DNA of 53,128 nucleotides from Pseudomonadota bacterium (GTDB taxonomy: Bacteria; Pseudomonadota; Gammaproteobacteria; Burkholderiales; JABEVD01): contig JAJZVB010000002.1 in NCBI GenBank assembly GCA_021845885.1, positions 1-53,128 of the forward strand. Reading direction: 5' to 3'. This document shows positions 26,520-36,769 of this stretch, piece after piece. The notes beneath the pieces are model-generated. The model worked only from the letters and a program-made list of their open reading frames with translations, searched no databases and was not told where the DNA came from. The translations under genes were made by a program, and so were the position numbers. Within the stretch, counting starts at the first letter, position 1, and every line of letters begins with the position of its first letter.

Positions 26520-27119
26520 ATGGGGGACAGGAGCATAGACCAGCAGTTGGTGGAGCAGGCGCAGCGCGGAGACAAGCGCGCGTTCGGCTTGCTGGTCTCG
26601 AAGTATCAGCGCAAGCTGGCCAGGCTGCTGTCCCGTTTCATCCGGGACCCGGCTGAAGTGGAGGATGTGACGCAGGAGGCCTTCATCAAGGCTTACCGCG
26701 CGCTTCCCTCCTTCAGGGGGGACAGCGCTTTTTATACCTGGCTTTATCGGATAGGCATCAATACGGCCAAGAATTATCTGGTTGCCCAGGGGCGCCGCGC
26801 GCCGACGACGACGAGTCTGGACAACGAGGAGGCGGAAAGCTCGGAAGAAGGAGAAGGATTGTGGGAAGTCACTACCCCGGAAAACGAACTGATGAGCAAG
26901 CAGGTCGCCAAGACGGTGAACGACACTTTGCAGACGCTTCCTGAAGAGCTCAGGACCGCGATCACGCTGCGCGAAATAGAAGGTTTGAGTTACGAGGAAA
27001 TTGCGAACATCATGGATTGCCCGATCGGGACAGTACGCTCCAGGATTTTTCGCGCCAGGGAAGTGATAGCAGAGAAGTTGAGGCCGATGTTGGAACCCAG
27101 GAAAAACAAGAGGTGGTGA
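26520..27119 (+). CDS. rpoE: RNA polymerase sigma-E factor
   Basis: Group 4 (ECF) sigma factor of 199 aa that directs transcription under envelope stress. Region 2 covers about residues 20-90 (LLVSKYQRKLARLLSRFIRD, DVTQEAFIKAYRAL, FYTWLYRIGINTAKN), region 4 about 135-190 (LPEELRTAITLREIEGLSYE, then EIANIMDCPIGTVRSRIFRA). A leading SIDQQLVEQAQRGD stretch is typical of RpoE. First gene of rpoE-rseA-rseB-rseC-mucD; the anti-sigma gene starts one nucleotide after its stop. Confidence 0.97.
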   Translation: MGDRSIDQQLVEQAQRGDKRAFGLLVSKYQRKLARLLSRFIRDPAEVEDVTQEAFIKAYRALPSFRGDSAFYTWLYRIGINTAKNYLVAQGRRAPTTTSLDNEEAESSEEGEGLWEVTTPENELMSKQVAKTVNDTLQTLPEELRTAITLREIEGLSYEEIANIMDCPIGTVRSRIFRAREVIAEKLRPMLEPRKNKRW

Positions 27120-27120
27120 A

Positions 27121-27594
27121 ATGAGAGAGCAAATTTCGTTGCTGATGGATGGCGAGCTGGACGGCGATGCTTCCGCGCAGCTCGTATCCGGGATGAAGGA
27201 ACAGGATGACTGGCATTTGTATCACCTGATCGGCGATGCCATGCGGGATCCGGAAGGATTCAGGGCCGATCTCGATCTGGATTGCAGCCGGGCCATCAGC
27301 CTTGAGCCCACGGTGCTGGCGCCTCAAAAATCGAAGCTGCACCATGCGAAACTGTATGCCCTGTCCGCAGCGGCATCTTTTGCGGCTGTTCTTGCGGTGG
27401 GATGGGTCGTCTTGCAGAGCCCGCAGGATTCGCCGGTTCCGAAGCAGGTCGCGCAGGTCGTGCGCCTCAATGTCATCAAGTCCAAGCTGGACGACTATCT
27501 GGCTGCGCATCAGGAATTCTCTCCCGAATCGGGGGGGATTATGACTTCCAACATCAGGACGGTTTCAGACACCTATCAGGAAAACGGCAGATGA
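27121..27594 (+). CDS. rseA: Anti-sigma-E factor RseA
   Basis: Inner membrane anti-sigma factor of 157 aa. The cytoplasmic N-terminus (REQISLLMDGELDGD, then HLYHLIGDAMR) binds RpoE. One transmembrane segment lies about residues 80-100 (LSAAASFAAVLAVGWVVLQ), and a periplasmic tail of about 55 aa is the target of regulated proteolysis. The stop overlaps the rseB start by ATGA. Sequence conservation outside the N-terminus is low in this family, so position in the operon carries much of the call. Confidence 0.9.
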   Translation: MREQISLLMDGELDGDASAQLVSGMKEQDDWHLYHLIGDAMRDPEGFRADLDLDCSRAISLEPTVLAPQKSKLHHAKLYALSAAASFAAVLAVGWVVLQSPQDSPVPKQVAQVVRLNVIKSKLDDYLAAHQEFSPESGGIMTSNIRTVSDTYQENGR

Positions 27595-28559
27595 GACTTG
27601 TCGTTTTCCTGCTGTTGGTTGCAACCCGGGCCGCATTCGCGGCGACGCCCCTCCAGCCTCAGGATTCCATCGATTTACTGAAAAAGATTTCCGCCGCAGC
27701 CTACCAGGTGACCTATCAGGGGACCTTCATTTTCCAGCGCGACGGGCGGATCGAAAGCACGCGAATTTACCATCTGGTCGACCAGAATGGCGAGCATGAA
27801 AAGCTTGTCAGGCTGGACGGGCCTGCAAGGGAAATCATCTGCGACGACGGGCAGATGACATTCTACTATCCCGACCAGAAATCCATGACGATGGAGCGCC
27901 ATGCCGTGGCGAGAAGGGGATTCCCGGCCCTGCTGCCGGATCAGCTTCAGACCCTCTCGGACAATTACCTGCTCGAGGACGACGGTCGCGAACGCCTGGC
28001 TGGCTACGACAGCAGGATCCTGCTGCTCACTCCCAAGGACGGTTTCCGCTACGGGCACAAGCTCTGGATCGATTCCGCCACAAACCTGCTTCTCAAGGCG
28101 GCGATGATCAGCGGCGAGAACGATATCATCGAGCAGTTCGCTTTCACTTACGTGAAGATAGGCGGCAATATCGACAGAAACCTGCTCAAGCCTTCCCTGC
28201 CTGTCAAGGCGCCCCGTTTGCAAAGCGACCCCCGCCAGGACAGTTTTCAGAGCGGATGGGGCGTGGAGAATCTGCCTCCCGGATTCAGGAAAATCGCCGA
28301 AATGAAGCGCATGTTCAGGGGCAAGAACTATCCTGTCACGCATCTTGTCTATTCGGACGGCATCGTGGCCGTCTCGGTCTTCATCGAACCTTTGACGCCC
28401 GGGACGAGGCCGATGCAGGGCGTGGCCAGCCGGGGTGCGGTGAATCTTTATGTCCATCCCGCGGACCAGTACCAGATCACCGTGGTCGGCGAAACGCCGG
28501 AGATCACGGTCAGGCAGATCGGCGATTCTGTCGTTCACAATGGAAAGAGCCATGATTGA
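27591..28559 (+). CDS. rseB: Periplasmic sigma-E regulator RseB (MucB)
   Basis: Periplasmic protein of 322 aa that shields RseA from cleavage and senses lipoprotein or LPS stress. Signal peptide RLVVFLLLVATRAAFA (residues 2-17). The lipoprotein-binding-like N-terminal domain contains YQVTYQGTFIFQRDG and DGQMTFYYPDQKSM; the smaller C-terminal domain includes GWGVENLPPGF and VTHLVYSDGIVAVSVFIE. The start overlaps rseA by ATGA and is confirmed by the signal peptide. Confidence 0.94.
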   Translation: MRLVVFLLLVATRAAFAATPLQPQDSIDLLKKISAAAYQVTYQGTFIFQRDGRIESTRIYHLVDQNGEHEKLVRLDGPAREIICDDGQMTFYYPDQKSMTMERHAVARRGFPALLPDQLQTLSDNYLLEDDGRERLAGYDSRILLLTPKDGFRYGHKLWIDSATNLLLKAAMISGENDIIEQFAFTYVKIGGNIDRNLLKPSLPVKAPRLQSDPRQDSFQSGWGVENLPPGFRKIAEMKRMFRGKNYPVTHLVYSDGIVAVSVFIEPLTPGTRPMQGVASRGAVNLYVHPADQYQITVVGETPEITVRQIGDSVVHNGKSHD

Positions 28560-28971
28560 AACGCGCGCGAAAGTGGTCGAAACCGGAATGGGCGTCGCAT
28601 TGGTCGAGGCGGAGCAGCAGGCCGGATGCGGTCATTGCGACAGCACCAAAGGTTGCGGAAAGTCCTCCATGTCCAAGCTTTTCTGCACGAAGCCGAGAAG
28701 GTTCGAGGTGATTGACCCGATAGGCAAGAAAGTCGGAGACGAGGTCTGGATAGGCGTTCAGGACGGCGCGCTGCTCAAGAGTTCGATTGCGGTTTATGTC
28801 GTGCCGATGTCGACCTTCATGATCGGCGCTCTTCTCGGCAATGCCTATGGAGGCGATGCATTTTCCGCACTGGGCGGCCTCATCGGCCTCCTCCTCGGCT
28901 TTTATGTTTCTAGGCGCTATAGCGCTTCCAACCGGGGCAATATCCGCTTCCAGCCCTATATACTGAGATGA
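28552..28971 (+). CDS. rseC: RseC/SoxR-reducing-system family protein
   Basis: Membrane protein of 139 aa. The N-terminal soluble part has a cysteine cluster QAGCGHCDSTKGCGKSS (about residues 23-39), typical of RseC and possibly Fe-S binding. Two hydrophobic helices follow (about 78-95 and 103-118). The family takes part in sigma-E control and in keeping SoxR reduced. ATG at 28552 overlaps the rseB stop by 8 bp. Confidence 0.9.
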   Translation: MIETRAKVVETGMGVALVEAEQQAGCGHCDSTKGCGKSSMSKLFCTKPRRFEVIDPIGKKVGDEVWIGVQDGALLKSSIAVYVVPMSTFMIGALLGNAYGGDAFSALGGLIGLLLGFYVSRRYSASNRGNIRFQPYILR

Positions 28972-28997
28972 TCGACAAGCAAAGAGGAAACGATAAG

Positions 28998-30380
28998 ATG
29001 ACACAACGCCTTTTCTCCGCCATTTTCCTGTTCTTTTCCCTGGTTGCAGCAGCTGATGCGCAATCGAATCTTCCTGATTTCACCCAGATCGTCGAAAAGG
29101 AAGGCCCCGCCGTCGTCAACATCAGCACGACGCATATCGTGCACGATGCGGCGCCCAATGCCGCGATGCCCGGGCTTTCCCCGAACGACCCCCTCTATCA
29201 GTTCTTCAGGCGCTTCGGTCCGCAGGCGCCGAGAGATTATGAAACGGGCTCGCTGGGTTCGGGCTTCATCATCAGCCAGGACGGCTATATCCTGACCAAT
29301 GCGCATGTGGTCGATTCGGCCGACGAGGTGATCGTCAAGCTCAACGACAGGCGCCAGTTCAAGGCCAGGGTGATCGGGGTGGACAAGCGTTCCGACGTCG
29401 CGCTGCTCAAGATCAAGGCCGAAAAGCTGCCCACTGTGACGCTGGGCGATTCATCGAGGATTAAGGTGGGCGAGTGGGTGGTTGCGATCGGCTCGCCTTT
29501 CGGTTTCGACAATACGGTGACGGCGGGCATTGTCAGCGCGAAGGGACGCGCCCTGCCTCAGGAAGATTACGTGCCCTTCATCCAGACCGACGTGGCGATC
29601 AATCCGGGCAATTCCGGCGGGCCGCTTTTCGACATGGAAGGCAAGGTGGTCGGAATCAATTCGCAGATTTACAGCAGAACCGGCGGATTCATGGGGCTTT
29701 CCTTCTCCATTCCCATCAACGTGGCGATGAATGTTGTCGACCAGCTGCGCACTACAGGGCATGTGACAAGGGGCAGGATGGGCATCGTGATCCAGGACGT
29801 GAGCCGGGCGCTCGCCCAGTCATTCGGCCTTGCGGAGCCCAGGGGGGCATTGATCAGCAAGGTTGAAAAGGACGGACCGGCTGCGCAGGCCGGGCTCCAG
29901 CCTTCGGACATCATCCTGAAATTCAACGGCAAGGCCGTCATGGAATCGAAGGATCTTCCCACTGTTGTCGCCGCGACAAAGCCGGGAACGAAAGTCGATG
30001 TGCAGATCTGGCGCAAGGGCAAAACGGTCGATGTCCCCGTCGTGGTGGGCGAAATGCCCATCGACAGGACCGCCATGAACGACGCGCAGCAGAATGCCAG
30101 GAAATCGGACAGGCTGGGGCTCGATCTTGTCGAGCTGACTCCCGAACAGAAAAACCAGGTCCAGACCGATCACGGGCTCGTCGTCACCGGGGTGGGGGAA
30201 GGTCCTGCCGCCCAGGTCGGGATCATGAGGGGGGACGTGATCCTCGCGCTCAACGCGCAGAATATCGAAAGCGTCGCCCAGTTCGAAAAGCTGGTTTCGA
30301 AAATTCCCAAGGGCAAGGATGTCGCCCTGCTGGTATGGCGGGGAGGCAATTCCGTATTCATCACCATGAAAATCGACTAG
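28998..30380 (+). CDS. mucD: Periplasmic serine endoprotease (DegP/MucD)
   Basis: HtrA-type protease and chaperone of about 460 aa that degrades misfolded envelope proteins. A signal peptide (QRLFSAIFLFFSLVAAADA) is followed by the trypsin-like domain with H in LTNAHVVDSADE, D in KRSDVALLKIK and S in NPGNSGGPLFD. Two PDZ domains complete it (about 265-355 and 375-455). The start at 28998 is favoured by GAGGAAA upstream and by the signal peptide directly after it; an ATG at 28968 overlapping rseC is the alternative. A strong terminator follows at 30417-30441. Confidence 0.95.
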   Translation: MTQRLFSAIFLFFSLVAAADAQSNLPDFTQIVEKEGPAVVNISTTHIVHDAAPNAAMPGLSPNDPLYQFFRRFGPQAPRDYETGSLGSGFIISQDGYILTNAHVVDSADEVIVKLNDRRQFKARVIGVDKRSDVALLKIKAEKLPTVTLGDSSRIKVGEWVVAIGSPFGFDNTVTAGIVSAKGRALPQEDYVPFIQTDVAINPGNSGGPLFDMEGKVVGINSQIYSRTGGFMGLSFSIPINVAMNVVDQLRTTGHVTRGRMGIVIQDVSRALAQSFGLAEPRGALISKVEKDGPAAQAGLQPSDIILKFNGKAVMESKDLPTVVAATKPGTKVDVQIWRKGKTVDVPVVVGEMPIDRTAMNDAQQNARKSDRLGLDLVELTPEQKNQVQTDHGLVVTGVGEGPAAQVGIMRGDVILALNAQNIESVAQFEKLVSKIPKGKDVALLVWRGGNSVFITMKID

Positions 30381-30416
30381 CCCACCGAAATCCGCTAAAA
30401 TTCGGCATTGACATTC

Positions 30417-30441
30417 AAAGGGCACGTCGGTGCCCTTTTTT
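30417..30441 (+). terminator. Intrinsic terminator between mucD and lepA
   Basis: Stem AAAGGGCAC/GTGCCCTTT (9 bp), loop GTCG, then six T residues (30436-30441). It ends the sigma-E operon and lies only 6 nt before the lepA ATG. Confidence 0.85.
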
Positions 30442-30447
30442 CTGAAC

Positions 30448-32241
30448 ATGCAGCATATCCGCAATTTTTCTATCATCGCTCATATCGACCACGGCAAATC
30501 GACCCTGGCGGACAGGATCATTCAGCTTTGCGGCGGACTTTCCGATCGGGAGATGGAATCCCAGGTGCTCGATTCGATGGACATCGAGCGCGAGCGCGGT
30601 ATCACCATCAAGGCGCAGACCGCGGCCCTGAAATATGTTGCCAGAAACGGCGAGGCCTATTTTTTGAACCTGATCGACACGCCAGGCCATGTCGACTTCT
30701 CCTACGAGGTATCCCGTTCCCTTGCGGCATGCGAAGGCGCGCTGCTCGTGGTCGATGCGTCCCAGGGGGTGGAAGCGCAGACTGTGGCGAATTGCTACAC
30801 TGCACTGGATCAGGGCGTTGAAGTGCTTCCCGTGCTCAACAAGATCGACCTGCCTGCGGCCGAGCCGGAAAGGGTGATCAAGGAAATCGAGGATATCATC
30901 GGCATAGACGCGCACGATGCGGTCAGGGCCAGCGCGAAAACCGGGCTCGGGGTCGAAGACGTGCTGGAAGAGATCGTGGCGAAGATTCCGCCGCCCAAAG
31001 GCGAGCTCGATGCGCCCCTGAAAGCGCTCATCATCGATTCCTGGTTCGACAATTACGTCGGCGTGGTGATGCTGGTGCGCGTGGTCGACGGCGTCATGAA
31101 GCCCAAGGACAAGCTGCTTCTGATGTCGAACGGGCTTTCCTACCTTTGCGAGGAAGTCGGCGTGTTCACACCGAAATCATTGGCCAGGGAAGCGCTTTCC
31201 GCAGGGGAAGTGGGCTACGTGATCGCCGGAATCAAGGAGCTCAAGTCGGCCAAGGTCGGGGACACCATCACGCTCTCGTCCAGAGCGGCGAAAGCGCCCC
31301 TTCCGGGCTTCAAGGAAATCCAGCCCCAGGTTTTCGCCGGGCTCTATCCTGTCGAGCCCAACGAATACGATGCGCTCCGGGATGCGCTCGAAAAGCTGAA
31401 GCTGAATGACGCATCGCTCCAGTATGAGGCTGAAACTTCGCAGGCTCTGGGCTTCGGCTTCCGTTGCGGCTTTTTGGGTCTTCTCCACATGGAAATCGTC
31501 CAGGAGAGGCTCGAGCGCGAATACGACATGGATCTGATCACGACCGCGCCCACGGTCGTCTATCAGGTGGTGACCAAGGACGGGGCGGTTGCCGAGATCG
31601 AGAATCCTTCCAGGATGCCCGATCCTTCGAAGATCGAGGAAATCAGGGAGCCCATCATCAATGCCACCATCCTCGTTCCCCAGGAGCATGTCGGGTCCGT
31701 GATGACGCTTTGCGTTCAGAAGCGCGGCGTGCAGCGCAACATGCAGTACATGGGCAGGCAGGTGATGCTCAACTACGACATGCCCCTGAACGAGGTGGTG
31801 ATGGATTTCTTCGACAAGCTGAAATCCGTGAGCCGCGGCTACGCCTCGCTCGATTACGAATTCAAGGAATATCAGGCATCCGACCTCGTCAAGCTCGACA
31901 TCATGATCAACGGCGAAAAGGTCGATGCGCTTTCATTGATCGTGCACCGCTCCAACAGCCAGTACAAGGGCAGGCAGCTCGCCGAGAAGATGCGGGAGCT
32001 GATTCCCAGGCAGATGTTCGACGTCGCGGTACAGGCCGCGATAGGATCGAACATCATCGCCAGGGAAACCATCAAGGCCCTGAGAAAGAACGTCCTGGCG
32101 AAATGCTACGGCGGCGACATATCGAGAAAGCGGAAGCTTCTTGAAAAGCAGAAGGCGGGAAAGAAGCGCATGAAGCAGGTGGGCAGCGTCGAGATCCCCC
32201 AGGAAGCCTTCCTGGCCGTGCTGCAGATCGACAATAAATGA
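30448..32241 (+). CDS. lepA: Translation elongation factor 4 (LepA)
   Basis: Ribosome-associated GTPase of 597 aa. G motifs: AHIDHGKST (G1, about residue 10-18), DTPGHVDF (G3), NKIDLP (G4). The family-specific C-terminal domain is present ([20 protein letters not shown], then [20 protein letters not shown]). The start is ATG at 30448 ([10 protein letters not shown]); a GTG 18 nt upstream lies inside the terminator hairpin and is unlikely. No clear ribosome site is visible. Confidence 0.97.
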   Translation: MQHIRNFSIIAHIDHGKSTLADRIIQLCGGLSDREMESQVLDSMDIERERGITIKAQTAALKYVARNGEAYFLNLIDTPGHVDFSYEVSRSLAACEGALLVVDASQGVEAQTVANCYTALDQGVEVLPVLNKIDLPAAEPERVIKEIEDIIGIDAHDAVRASAKTGLGVEDVLEEIVAKIPPPKGELDAPLKALIIDSWFDNYVGVVMLVRVVDGVMKPKDKLLLMSNGLSYLCEEVGVFTPKSLAREALSAGEVGYVIAGIKELKSAKVGDTITLSSRAAKAPLPGFKEIQPQVFAGLYPVEPNEYDALRDALEKLKLNDASLQYEAETSQALGFGFRCGFLGLLHMEIVQERLEREYDMDLITTAPTVVYQVVTKDGAVAEIENPSRMPDPSKIEEIREPIINATILVPQEHVGSVMTLCVQKRGVQRNMQYMGRQVMLNYDMPLNEVVMDFFDKLKSVSRGYASLDYEFKEYQASDLVKLDIMINGEKVDALSLIVHRSNSQYKGRQLAEKMRELIPRQMFDVAVQAAIGSNIIARETIKALRKNVLAKCYGGDISRKRKLLEKQKAGKKRMKQVGSVEIPQEAFLAVLQIDNK

Positions 32242-32254
32242 TTCGGGGAGAAAC

Positions 32255-33058
32255 ATGGATTTTGCTTTGATCATGGTGATCCTGCTCGTTGTGACGGGCG
32301 GAATCTGGCTTCTTGACAGCCTTTTTTTCAGGAAGAAAAGGCCGGAAGGGGAGAAGGAACCCTGGTGGGTGGAATATCCCAAAAGCTTCTTCCCTGTGAT
32401 CCTCGCCGTCTTCATGCTGCGCTCCTTCCTCTTCGAGCCCTTCAAGATCCCTTCCGGCTCGATGATCCCGACGCTGCTCGTCGGCGATTTCATCCTCGTC
32501 AACAAGTATACCTACGGCATCAGGATACCCGTCATCGACAAAAAGATCGTCGACATCAACGAGCCCGGGCGGGGCGACGTGATGGTTTTCCGCTACCCGT
32601 ACGACCCCTCCGTGGATTACATCAAGCGCGTGGTGGGATTGCCCGGAGACACCATCACCTACCGGGAAAAGCACCTTTACGTGAACGGCACGCCCGTTTC
32701 CCAGGAACCCGACGGGAAATACAGTTACGTCGAAGGCGGATTGAGCTACGTGCAATTGAGCCGGATGAAGGAAGACCTGGGCGGCCATGTCCACGACATC
32801 CTGATCAATCCCGACCAGCCGAATGCCCATCTCGAAGGGGTCCGGGATTTTCCGCACAGGGAGAACTGCACTTACAGCGAGCATGAATTCACTTGCGTCG
32901 TGCCGAAGGGCAATTACTTCATGCTGGGGGACAACCGCGACGGCAGCAGCGACGGGCGCTACTGGGGCTTCGTTCCGGAACGCAATATCGTCGGAAAAGC
33001 TTTTCTGATCTGGTGGAATTTCAGCGACCTGAAACGGATCGGGACGCTGATCAATTGA
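32255..33058 (+). CDS. lepB: Signal peptidase I
   Basis: Inner membrane protease of 267 aa that removes signal peptides from Sec and Tat substrates. Two N-terminal membrane segments (about residues 3-24 and 46-60) are followed by the catalytic serine in PSGSMIPTLL (about 68) and the general-base lysine in DYIKRVVGLPGD (about 125). The C-terminal box GDNRDGSSDGRYWGFVPE is present. It follows lepA after 13 nt. Confidence 0.97.
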   Translation: MDFALIMVILLVVTGGIWLLDSLFFRKKRPEGEKEPWWVEYPKSFFPVILAVFMLRSFLFEPFKIPSGSMIPTLLVGDFILVNKYTYGIRIPVIDKKIVDINEPGRGDVMVFRYPYDPSVDYIKRVVGLPGDTITYREKHLYVNGTPVSQEPDGKYSYVEGGLSYVQLSRMKEDLGGHVHDILINPDQPNAHLEGVRDFPHRENCTYSEHEFTCVVPKGNYFMLGDNRDGSSDGRYWGFVPERNIVGKAFLIWWNFSDLKRIGTLIN

Positions 33059-33067
33059 GGAGGGGCG

Positions 33068-33427
33068 ATGGGCAGGCAGGAAGGATTCAGCTTTTCGGGT
33101 TTCCTGACGGCGGCGGTTTTTGTCATGATTGCTGCGGTCGTCGTTTTCAAGCTCATCCCCCCCTATCTGGAATACCGTGCAATCAGGCAGGACATGAAGG
33201 AAGTCGTCGACAATCCCGATCTCGCGAACGCTTCGGGTCCTGAAATCCGCGACGCCTTTGCCAAGAAGGCCCTGGTCGACGGCATCAAATCGATCAGCGC
33301 TGAGGATCTCAAAATCGAAAGAAACCCTTTCGGGCTGCACGTCAAGTACGAGGCCAAGGTGCCGCTTGTCGCCAATCTCGGGGCTTATTTCGACTTCGAT
33401 ATCGAAGCGGTCAAGGGCGAAAAATAA
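33068..33427 (+). CDS. DUF4845 membrane protein
   Basis: A 119-aa protein with one N-terminal membrane helix (SFSGFLTAAVFVMIAAVVVF) and a small soluble domain ending in the family's VKYEAKVPLVANLGAYFDF motif. DUF4845 genes are typical between lepB and rnc in betaproteobacteria; function unknown. GAGGAGGGGC gives a ribosome site just before the ATG. Its stop overlaps the rnc start by one base. Confidence 0.88.
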   Translation: MGRQEGFSFSGFLTAAVFVMIAAVVVFKLIPPYLEYRAIRQDMKEVVDNPDLANASGPEIRDAFAKKALVDGIKSISAEDLKIERNPFGLHVKYEAKVPLVANLGAYFDFDIEAVKGEK

Positions 33428-34092
33428 TGGAAGGATTGTCGAGGAGGATGGGCTATTCGTTTGCGGATAGCGGGCTCCTGAAACAGGCGCTGACCCACAG
33501 AAGCCATGGCAGCCCCAACAACGAGCGGCTTGAATTCCTGGGCGACAGCGTTTTGAATTGCGTGGTCGCGGACAGGCTTTTCAGGGCTTTCCCCAAGCTT
33601 TCCGAAGGGGAGTTGTCCAGGCTCAGGGCGAATCTCGTCAACCAGCAGAGCCTTTGCGAACTTGCGCTGAAGCTGGATATCGGAAGCTGCCTCCTGCTCG
33701 GAGAGGGGGAAATCAGGAGCAGCGGAAACAGGCGGCCCTCGATACTGGCCGATGCGATGGAAGCCGTTTTCGGCGCAATATTCCTCGACGGCGGATTCGA
33801 TTCGGCATCAAAGGTCATAGGCAGTCTTTACGAAAAGGCGATCGGCGAAATAGACCTCAATGCGCAAATCAAGGATCCCAAGACGAGGCTGCAGGAATAT
33901 CTTCAGGGGAAAAAAATCGCATTGCCGAGATACCATGTCATGGAGACCTCGGGAGAGGCGCACAGGCAGCGCTTTCTCGTGGAATGCAGCATTCCCGAGC
34001 TCGAGATCCGGTCCAAGGGCGAAGGCGTGAGCCGGCGATCCGCAGAACAGTCCGCAGCGCTCGAGGCTTTCAGAATCGCGACAGGTTCATGA
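33427..34092 (+). CDS. rnc: Ribonuclease III
   Basis: Double-strand-specific RNase of 221 aa used in rRNA processing. The catalytic domain has [13 protein letters not shown] (about residues 35-47) and the second acidic cluster [15 protein letters not shown] (about 108-122). The C-terminal dsRNA-binding domain covers about 148-220 ([12 protein letters not shown], then [16 protein letters not shown]). The start shares a base with the DUF4845 stop, and the stop overlaps era by ATGA. Confidence 0.97.
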   Translation: MEGLSRRMGYSFADSGLLKQALTHRSHGSPNNERLEFLGDSVLNCVVADRLFRAFPKLSEGELSRLRANLVNQQSLCELALKLDIGSCLLLGEGEIRSSGNRRPSILADAMEAVFGAIFLDGGFDSASKVIGSLYEKAIGEIDLNAQIKDPKTRLQEYLQGKKIALPRYHVMETSGEAHRQRFLVECSIPELEIRSKGEGVSRRSAEQSAALEAFRIATGS

Positions 34093-34970
34093 GGGCGGGC
34101 TATGTTGCCATCGTGGGCAGGCCTAACGTGGGAAAATCGACCCTGCTCAACCATCTCGTCGGGCAGAAAATCAGCATCACGTCACACAGGCCACAGACGA
34201 CCCGGCACCGCATCACGGGCATATTGACGACGGAGGCATCCCAGTTCGTTTTCGTCGACACCCCGGGCTTCCAGGCGAGGCATGTGAATGCGCTCAACCG
34301 GGCGATGAACCGGAGCGTGAAGCGCAGCCTCCATGACGTCGATGTCGTGCTTTTCGTGATCGAAGCCATGCATTTCGATTCCAGGGATGAAATCGTCCTG
34401 GAATTGCTTCCCGAGGACAGGCCGGTCTTCCTCGTCGTCAACAAGGTAGACAGGCTTGCCGAGAAATCGATTCTTCTCCCCTTCATCGAGAAGGTTTCGG
34501 TGAAGTTCCCCTTCGCGGCCATCATTCCTGTGAGCGCCGAAAAGAACGTCCAGCTCGACGAGCTCGTGAAAACGGTCGAACCTTTCCTTCCCGAAGGGGA
34601 AGCGCTTTTCGGGGAGGACGAAATCACCGCAAGGAGCGAGCGCTTTCTCGCCTCCGAGCTCGTGCGGGAAAAGCTTTTCCGCCTCCTGGGCGAGGAAATT
34701 CCGTATTCAACCGCGGTCGAGATCGAGCAGTTCAAGATGGAAGGCGAAATAAGGCGCATCCATGCCCTGATCCTCGTCGACAAGCCGAACCAGAAGGCCA
34801 TCGTGATCGGGAAGAACGGGGAGAAGCTGAAAGCCATCGCAAGCCGGGCGAGAAGCGATATGGAGAGGCTTTTCGGGGGAAAGGTATTCCTCGAGGTCTG
34901 GGTGAAGGTGAAATCGGGCTGGTCGGACGACGAGCGCGTGATCAAGAGCCTTGGCTATGAGGAAGACTGA
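34089..34970 (+). CDS. era: GTPase Era
   Basis: Ribosome assembly GTPase of 293 aa acting on the 16S rRNA 3' end. G1 GRPNVGKST (about residues 10-18), G3 DTPGF, G4 NKVD, and the C-terminal KH domain with [12 protein letters not shown] (about 240). The start is fixed by the ATGA overlap with rnc and the family N-terminus [12 protein letters not shown]. The rnc-era order is conserved in most proteobacteria. Confidence 0.97.
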   Translation: MRAGYVAIVGRPNVGKSTLLNHLVGQKISITSHRPQTTRHRITGILTTEASQFVFVDTPGFQARHVNALNRAMNRSVKRSLHDVDVVLFVIEAMHFDSRDEIVLELLPEDRPVFLVVNKVDRLAEKSILLPFIEKVSVKFPFAAIIPVSAEKNVQLDELVKTVEPFLPEGEALFGEDEITARSERFLASELVREKLFRLLGEEIPYSTAVEIEQFKMEGEIRRIHALILVDKPNQKAIVIGKNGEKLKAIASRARSDMERLFGGKVFLEVWVKVKSGWSDDERVIKSLGYEED

Positions 34971-35679
34971 AAGGTTGGATTCGCAGGAGGCGTTCATCCT
35001 GCACACCTATCCCTTCAGGGAAACGAGCCTGGTCGTCGAGGTTTTCAGCCGGCTGCACGGCAGGGTTGCGCTCGTCGCGAAAGGGGCGAGAAGGCCGATG
35101 TCGGCTTTCAGGGGGCTTTTGCTTTCCTTCCAGCCGCTCTCCCTGAGCTGGTACGGCAAATCCGAGCTCAGGACCCTGCACAGGGCCGAATGGCAGGGCG
35201 GGAAGCCGAGATTGCAGGGCATGGCGCTGATCTGCGGACTCTATTTGAACGAGCTCCTGATGAGGTTTCTACCCAGGGACGATCCGCACGAAACACTCTT
35301 TTCCCATTACGGCGAAACGCTTTGTGCAATGGGGGAGAGGGGGAACCTCCCTGCCATATTGAGGAATTTCGAAGTCGATCTGCTGAGGGAGCTCGGCTAC
35401 GGACCCGTTCTCGAATTCGAGGCGGGATCAGGGAAACCTTTGCATCCGGAAAGGGTTTATACTTACGAACTGGAGCGCGGGCCTGTATGCGGTGCGGGGG
35501 ATTTCCGCCATTCCGTCAGGCTCCTGGGCAAGACGCTGCTCGACATGGCTTCCGGAAATTATTCGGATCCGGTCACCCAGCAGCAGAGCAAGGCCCTGAT
35601 GCGCATGTTGATCAATCATCATCTGGGCGCGCAGCCTCTCCACACGCGGCGCCTGCTTCAGGATTTGCAATCGCTATGA
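34957..35679 (+). CDS. recO: DNA repair protein RecO
   Basis: Recombination mediator of about 240 aa that loads RecA with RecR. The N-terminal OB fold starts [20 protein letters not shown] and includes [13 protein letters not shown]; the C-terminal helical domain holds [15 protein letters not shown] (about 130). No zinc-binding cysteine set is seen, as in other betaproteobacteria. ATG 34957 is chosen; a TTG two codons upstream is less likely. It overlaps era by 14 bp and pdxJ by ATGA. Confidence 0.93.
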   Translation: MRKTERLDSQEAFILHTYPFRETSLVVEVFSRLHGRVALVAKGARRPMSAFRGLLLSFQPLSLSWYGKSELRTLHRAEWQGGKPRLQGMALICGLYLNELLMRFLPRDDPHETLFSHYGETLCAMGERGNLPAILRNFEVDLLRELGYGPVLEFEAGSGKPLHPERVYTYELERGPVCGAGDFRHSVRLLGKTLLDMASGNYSDPVTQQQSKALMRMLINHHLGAQPLHTRRLLQDLQSL

Positions 35680-36395
35680 TTCAGCTCGGTTTCAACATAG
35701 ACCACATCGCGACGGTGAGACAGGCCAGGGGAACGATTTATCCCAGCCCCATCCATGCCGCGCTGCTTGCGGAAAGTTCCGGCGCAGACTCGATCACGCT
35801 GCATCTCAGGGAGGACAGGCGGCACATACAGGACAGGGACGTCGAAATATTGCGCGAGATTCTCCAGACCAGGATGAATCTCGAATCGGCCGTGACGCGG
35901 GAGATGATCGACTTCGCATCGAGAATCAAACCCCAGGACATTTGTCTCGTTCCCGAGCGGCGCGAGGAGTTGACCACGGAAGGCGGGCTCGACGTCGTCC
36001 AGCATTTCGGCAGGATCCATGACGCCTGCATCAGGCTGAATGATGCGGGAATCAGGGTTTCGCTTTTCATCGATGCGCAAACCGCCCAGATCGAGGCGGC
36101 AGCGAAAGCGGGGGCGTCCGTCATCGAGATCCATACCGGGCATTACGCCAACTGCAACGGAAAAGATCGGGAAGAGGAACTCGTTCGCATAGAAAATGCC
36201 GTGGAGGATGCGAGATCGCTCGGCCTCAAAGTCAATGCCGGGCATGGCCTCGATTACCACAACGTGCAGAAAATCGCCGCGATAGCCGGCATAGAAGAGC
36301 TCAACATCGGCCACGCCATCGTCGCCCGCGCGCTTTTCATCGGCCTTCCGGATGCGATCAAAACCATGAAGAAACTGATGTGGGAAGCCCGATGA
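35676..36395 (+). CDS. pdxJ: Pyridoxine 5'-phosphate synthase
   Basis: Last step of de novo vitamin B6 synthesis: joins 3-amino-2-oxopropyl phosphate and deoxyxylulose 5-phosphate. TIM barrel of 239 aa with the signatures [17 protein letters not shown] (N-terminus), [27 protein letters not shown] and [12 protein letters not shown], then [11 protein letters not shown] near the end. The start overlaps recO by ATGA and the stop overlaps acpS by ATGA. Confidence 0.97.
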   Translation: MIQLGFNIDHIATVRQARGTIYPSPIHAALLAESSGADSITLHLREDRRHIQDRDVEILREILQTRMNLESAVTREMIDFASRIKPQDICLVPERREELTTEGGLDVVQHFGRIHDACIRLNDAGIRVSLFIDAQTAQIEAAAKAGASVIEIHTGHYANCNGKDREEELVRIENAVEDARSLGLKVNAGHGLDYHNVQKIAAIAGIEELNIGHAIVARALFIGLPDAIKTMKKLMWEAR

Positions 36396-36769
36396 TCTAC
36401 GGCATAGGCACCGACATCGTCGAAATAGAACGCATTTCCATGCTCTCCGAGCGCTATGGCGGCCGGTTCCCCGAAAGGATATTGACTCTGGAGGAGAAGC
36501 AGGCATTCGATTCGAGTTCGAGCCCCGTCCATTTCCTCGCCAAGCGCTTCGCCGCCAAGGAGGCGCTCTCCAAGGCCATAGGCACGGGCCTCCGCCATCC
36601 CGTTTCCTTCGGCAACATCACGGTCGTGAACGACCCTTTGGGCAAGCCCGGATTCAGGTTTCATCAGGAACTCTCGGCTTACCTCGAACAATTCGGCATA
36701 TCGAAACACCACCTGAGCCTGAGCGACGACAGAACGGTCGCCTGCGCTTTCGTGGTACTGGAAAGGTGA
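36392..36769 (+). CDS. acpS: Holo-[acyl-carrier-protein] synthase
   Basis: Transfers phosphopantetheine from CoA to acyl carrier protein. Length 125 aa. Magnesium-binding motifs are [12 protein letters not shown] (residues 4-15) and [16 protein letters not shown] (about 50-65). The start MIYGIGTD is the family norm and overlaps pdxJ by ATGA. The stop overlaps a possible nagZ GTG start by 4 bp. Confidence 0.96.
   Translation: MIYGIGTDIVEIERISMLSERYGGRFPERILTLEEKQAFDSSSSPVHFLAKRFAAKEALSKAIGTGLRHPVSFGNITVVNDPLGKPGFRFHQELSAYLEQFGISKHHLSLSDDRTVACAFVVLER

Noticed and set aside
30430..30448. GTG start for lepA 18 nt upstream
   Set aside because: It lies inside the terminator hairpin and adds residues absent from LepA proteins.
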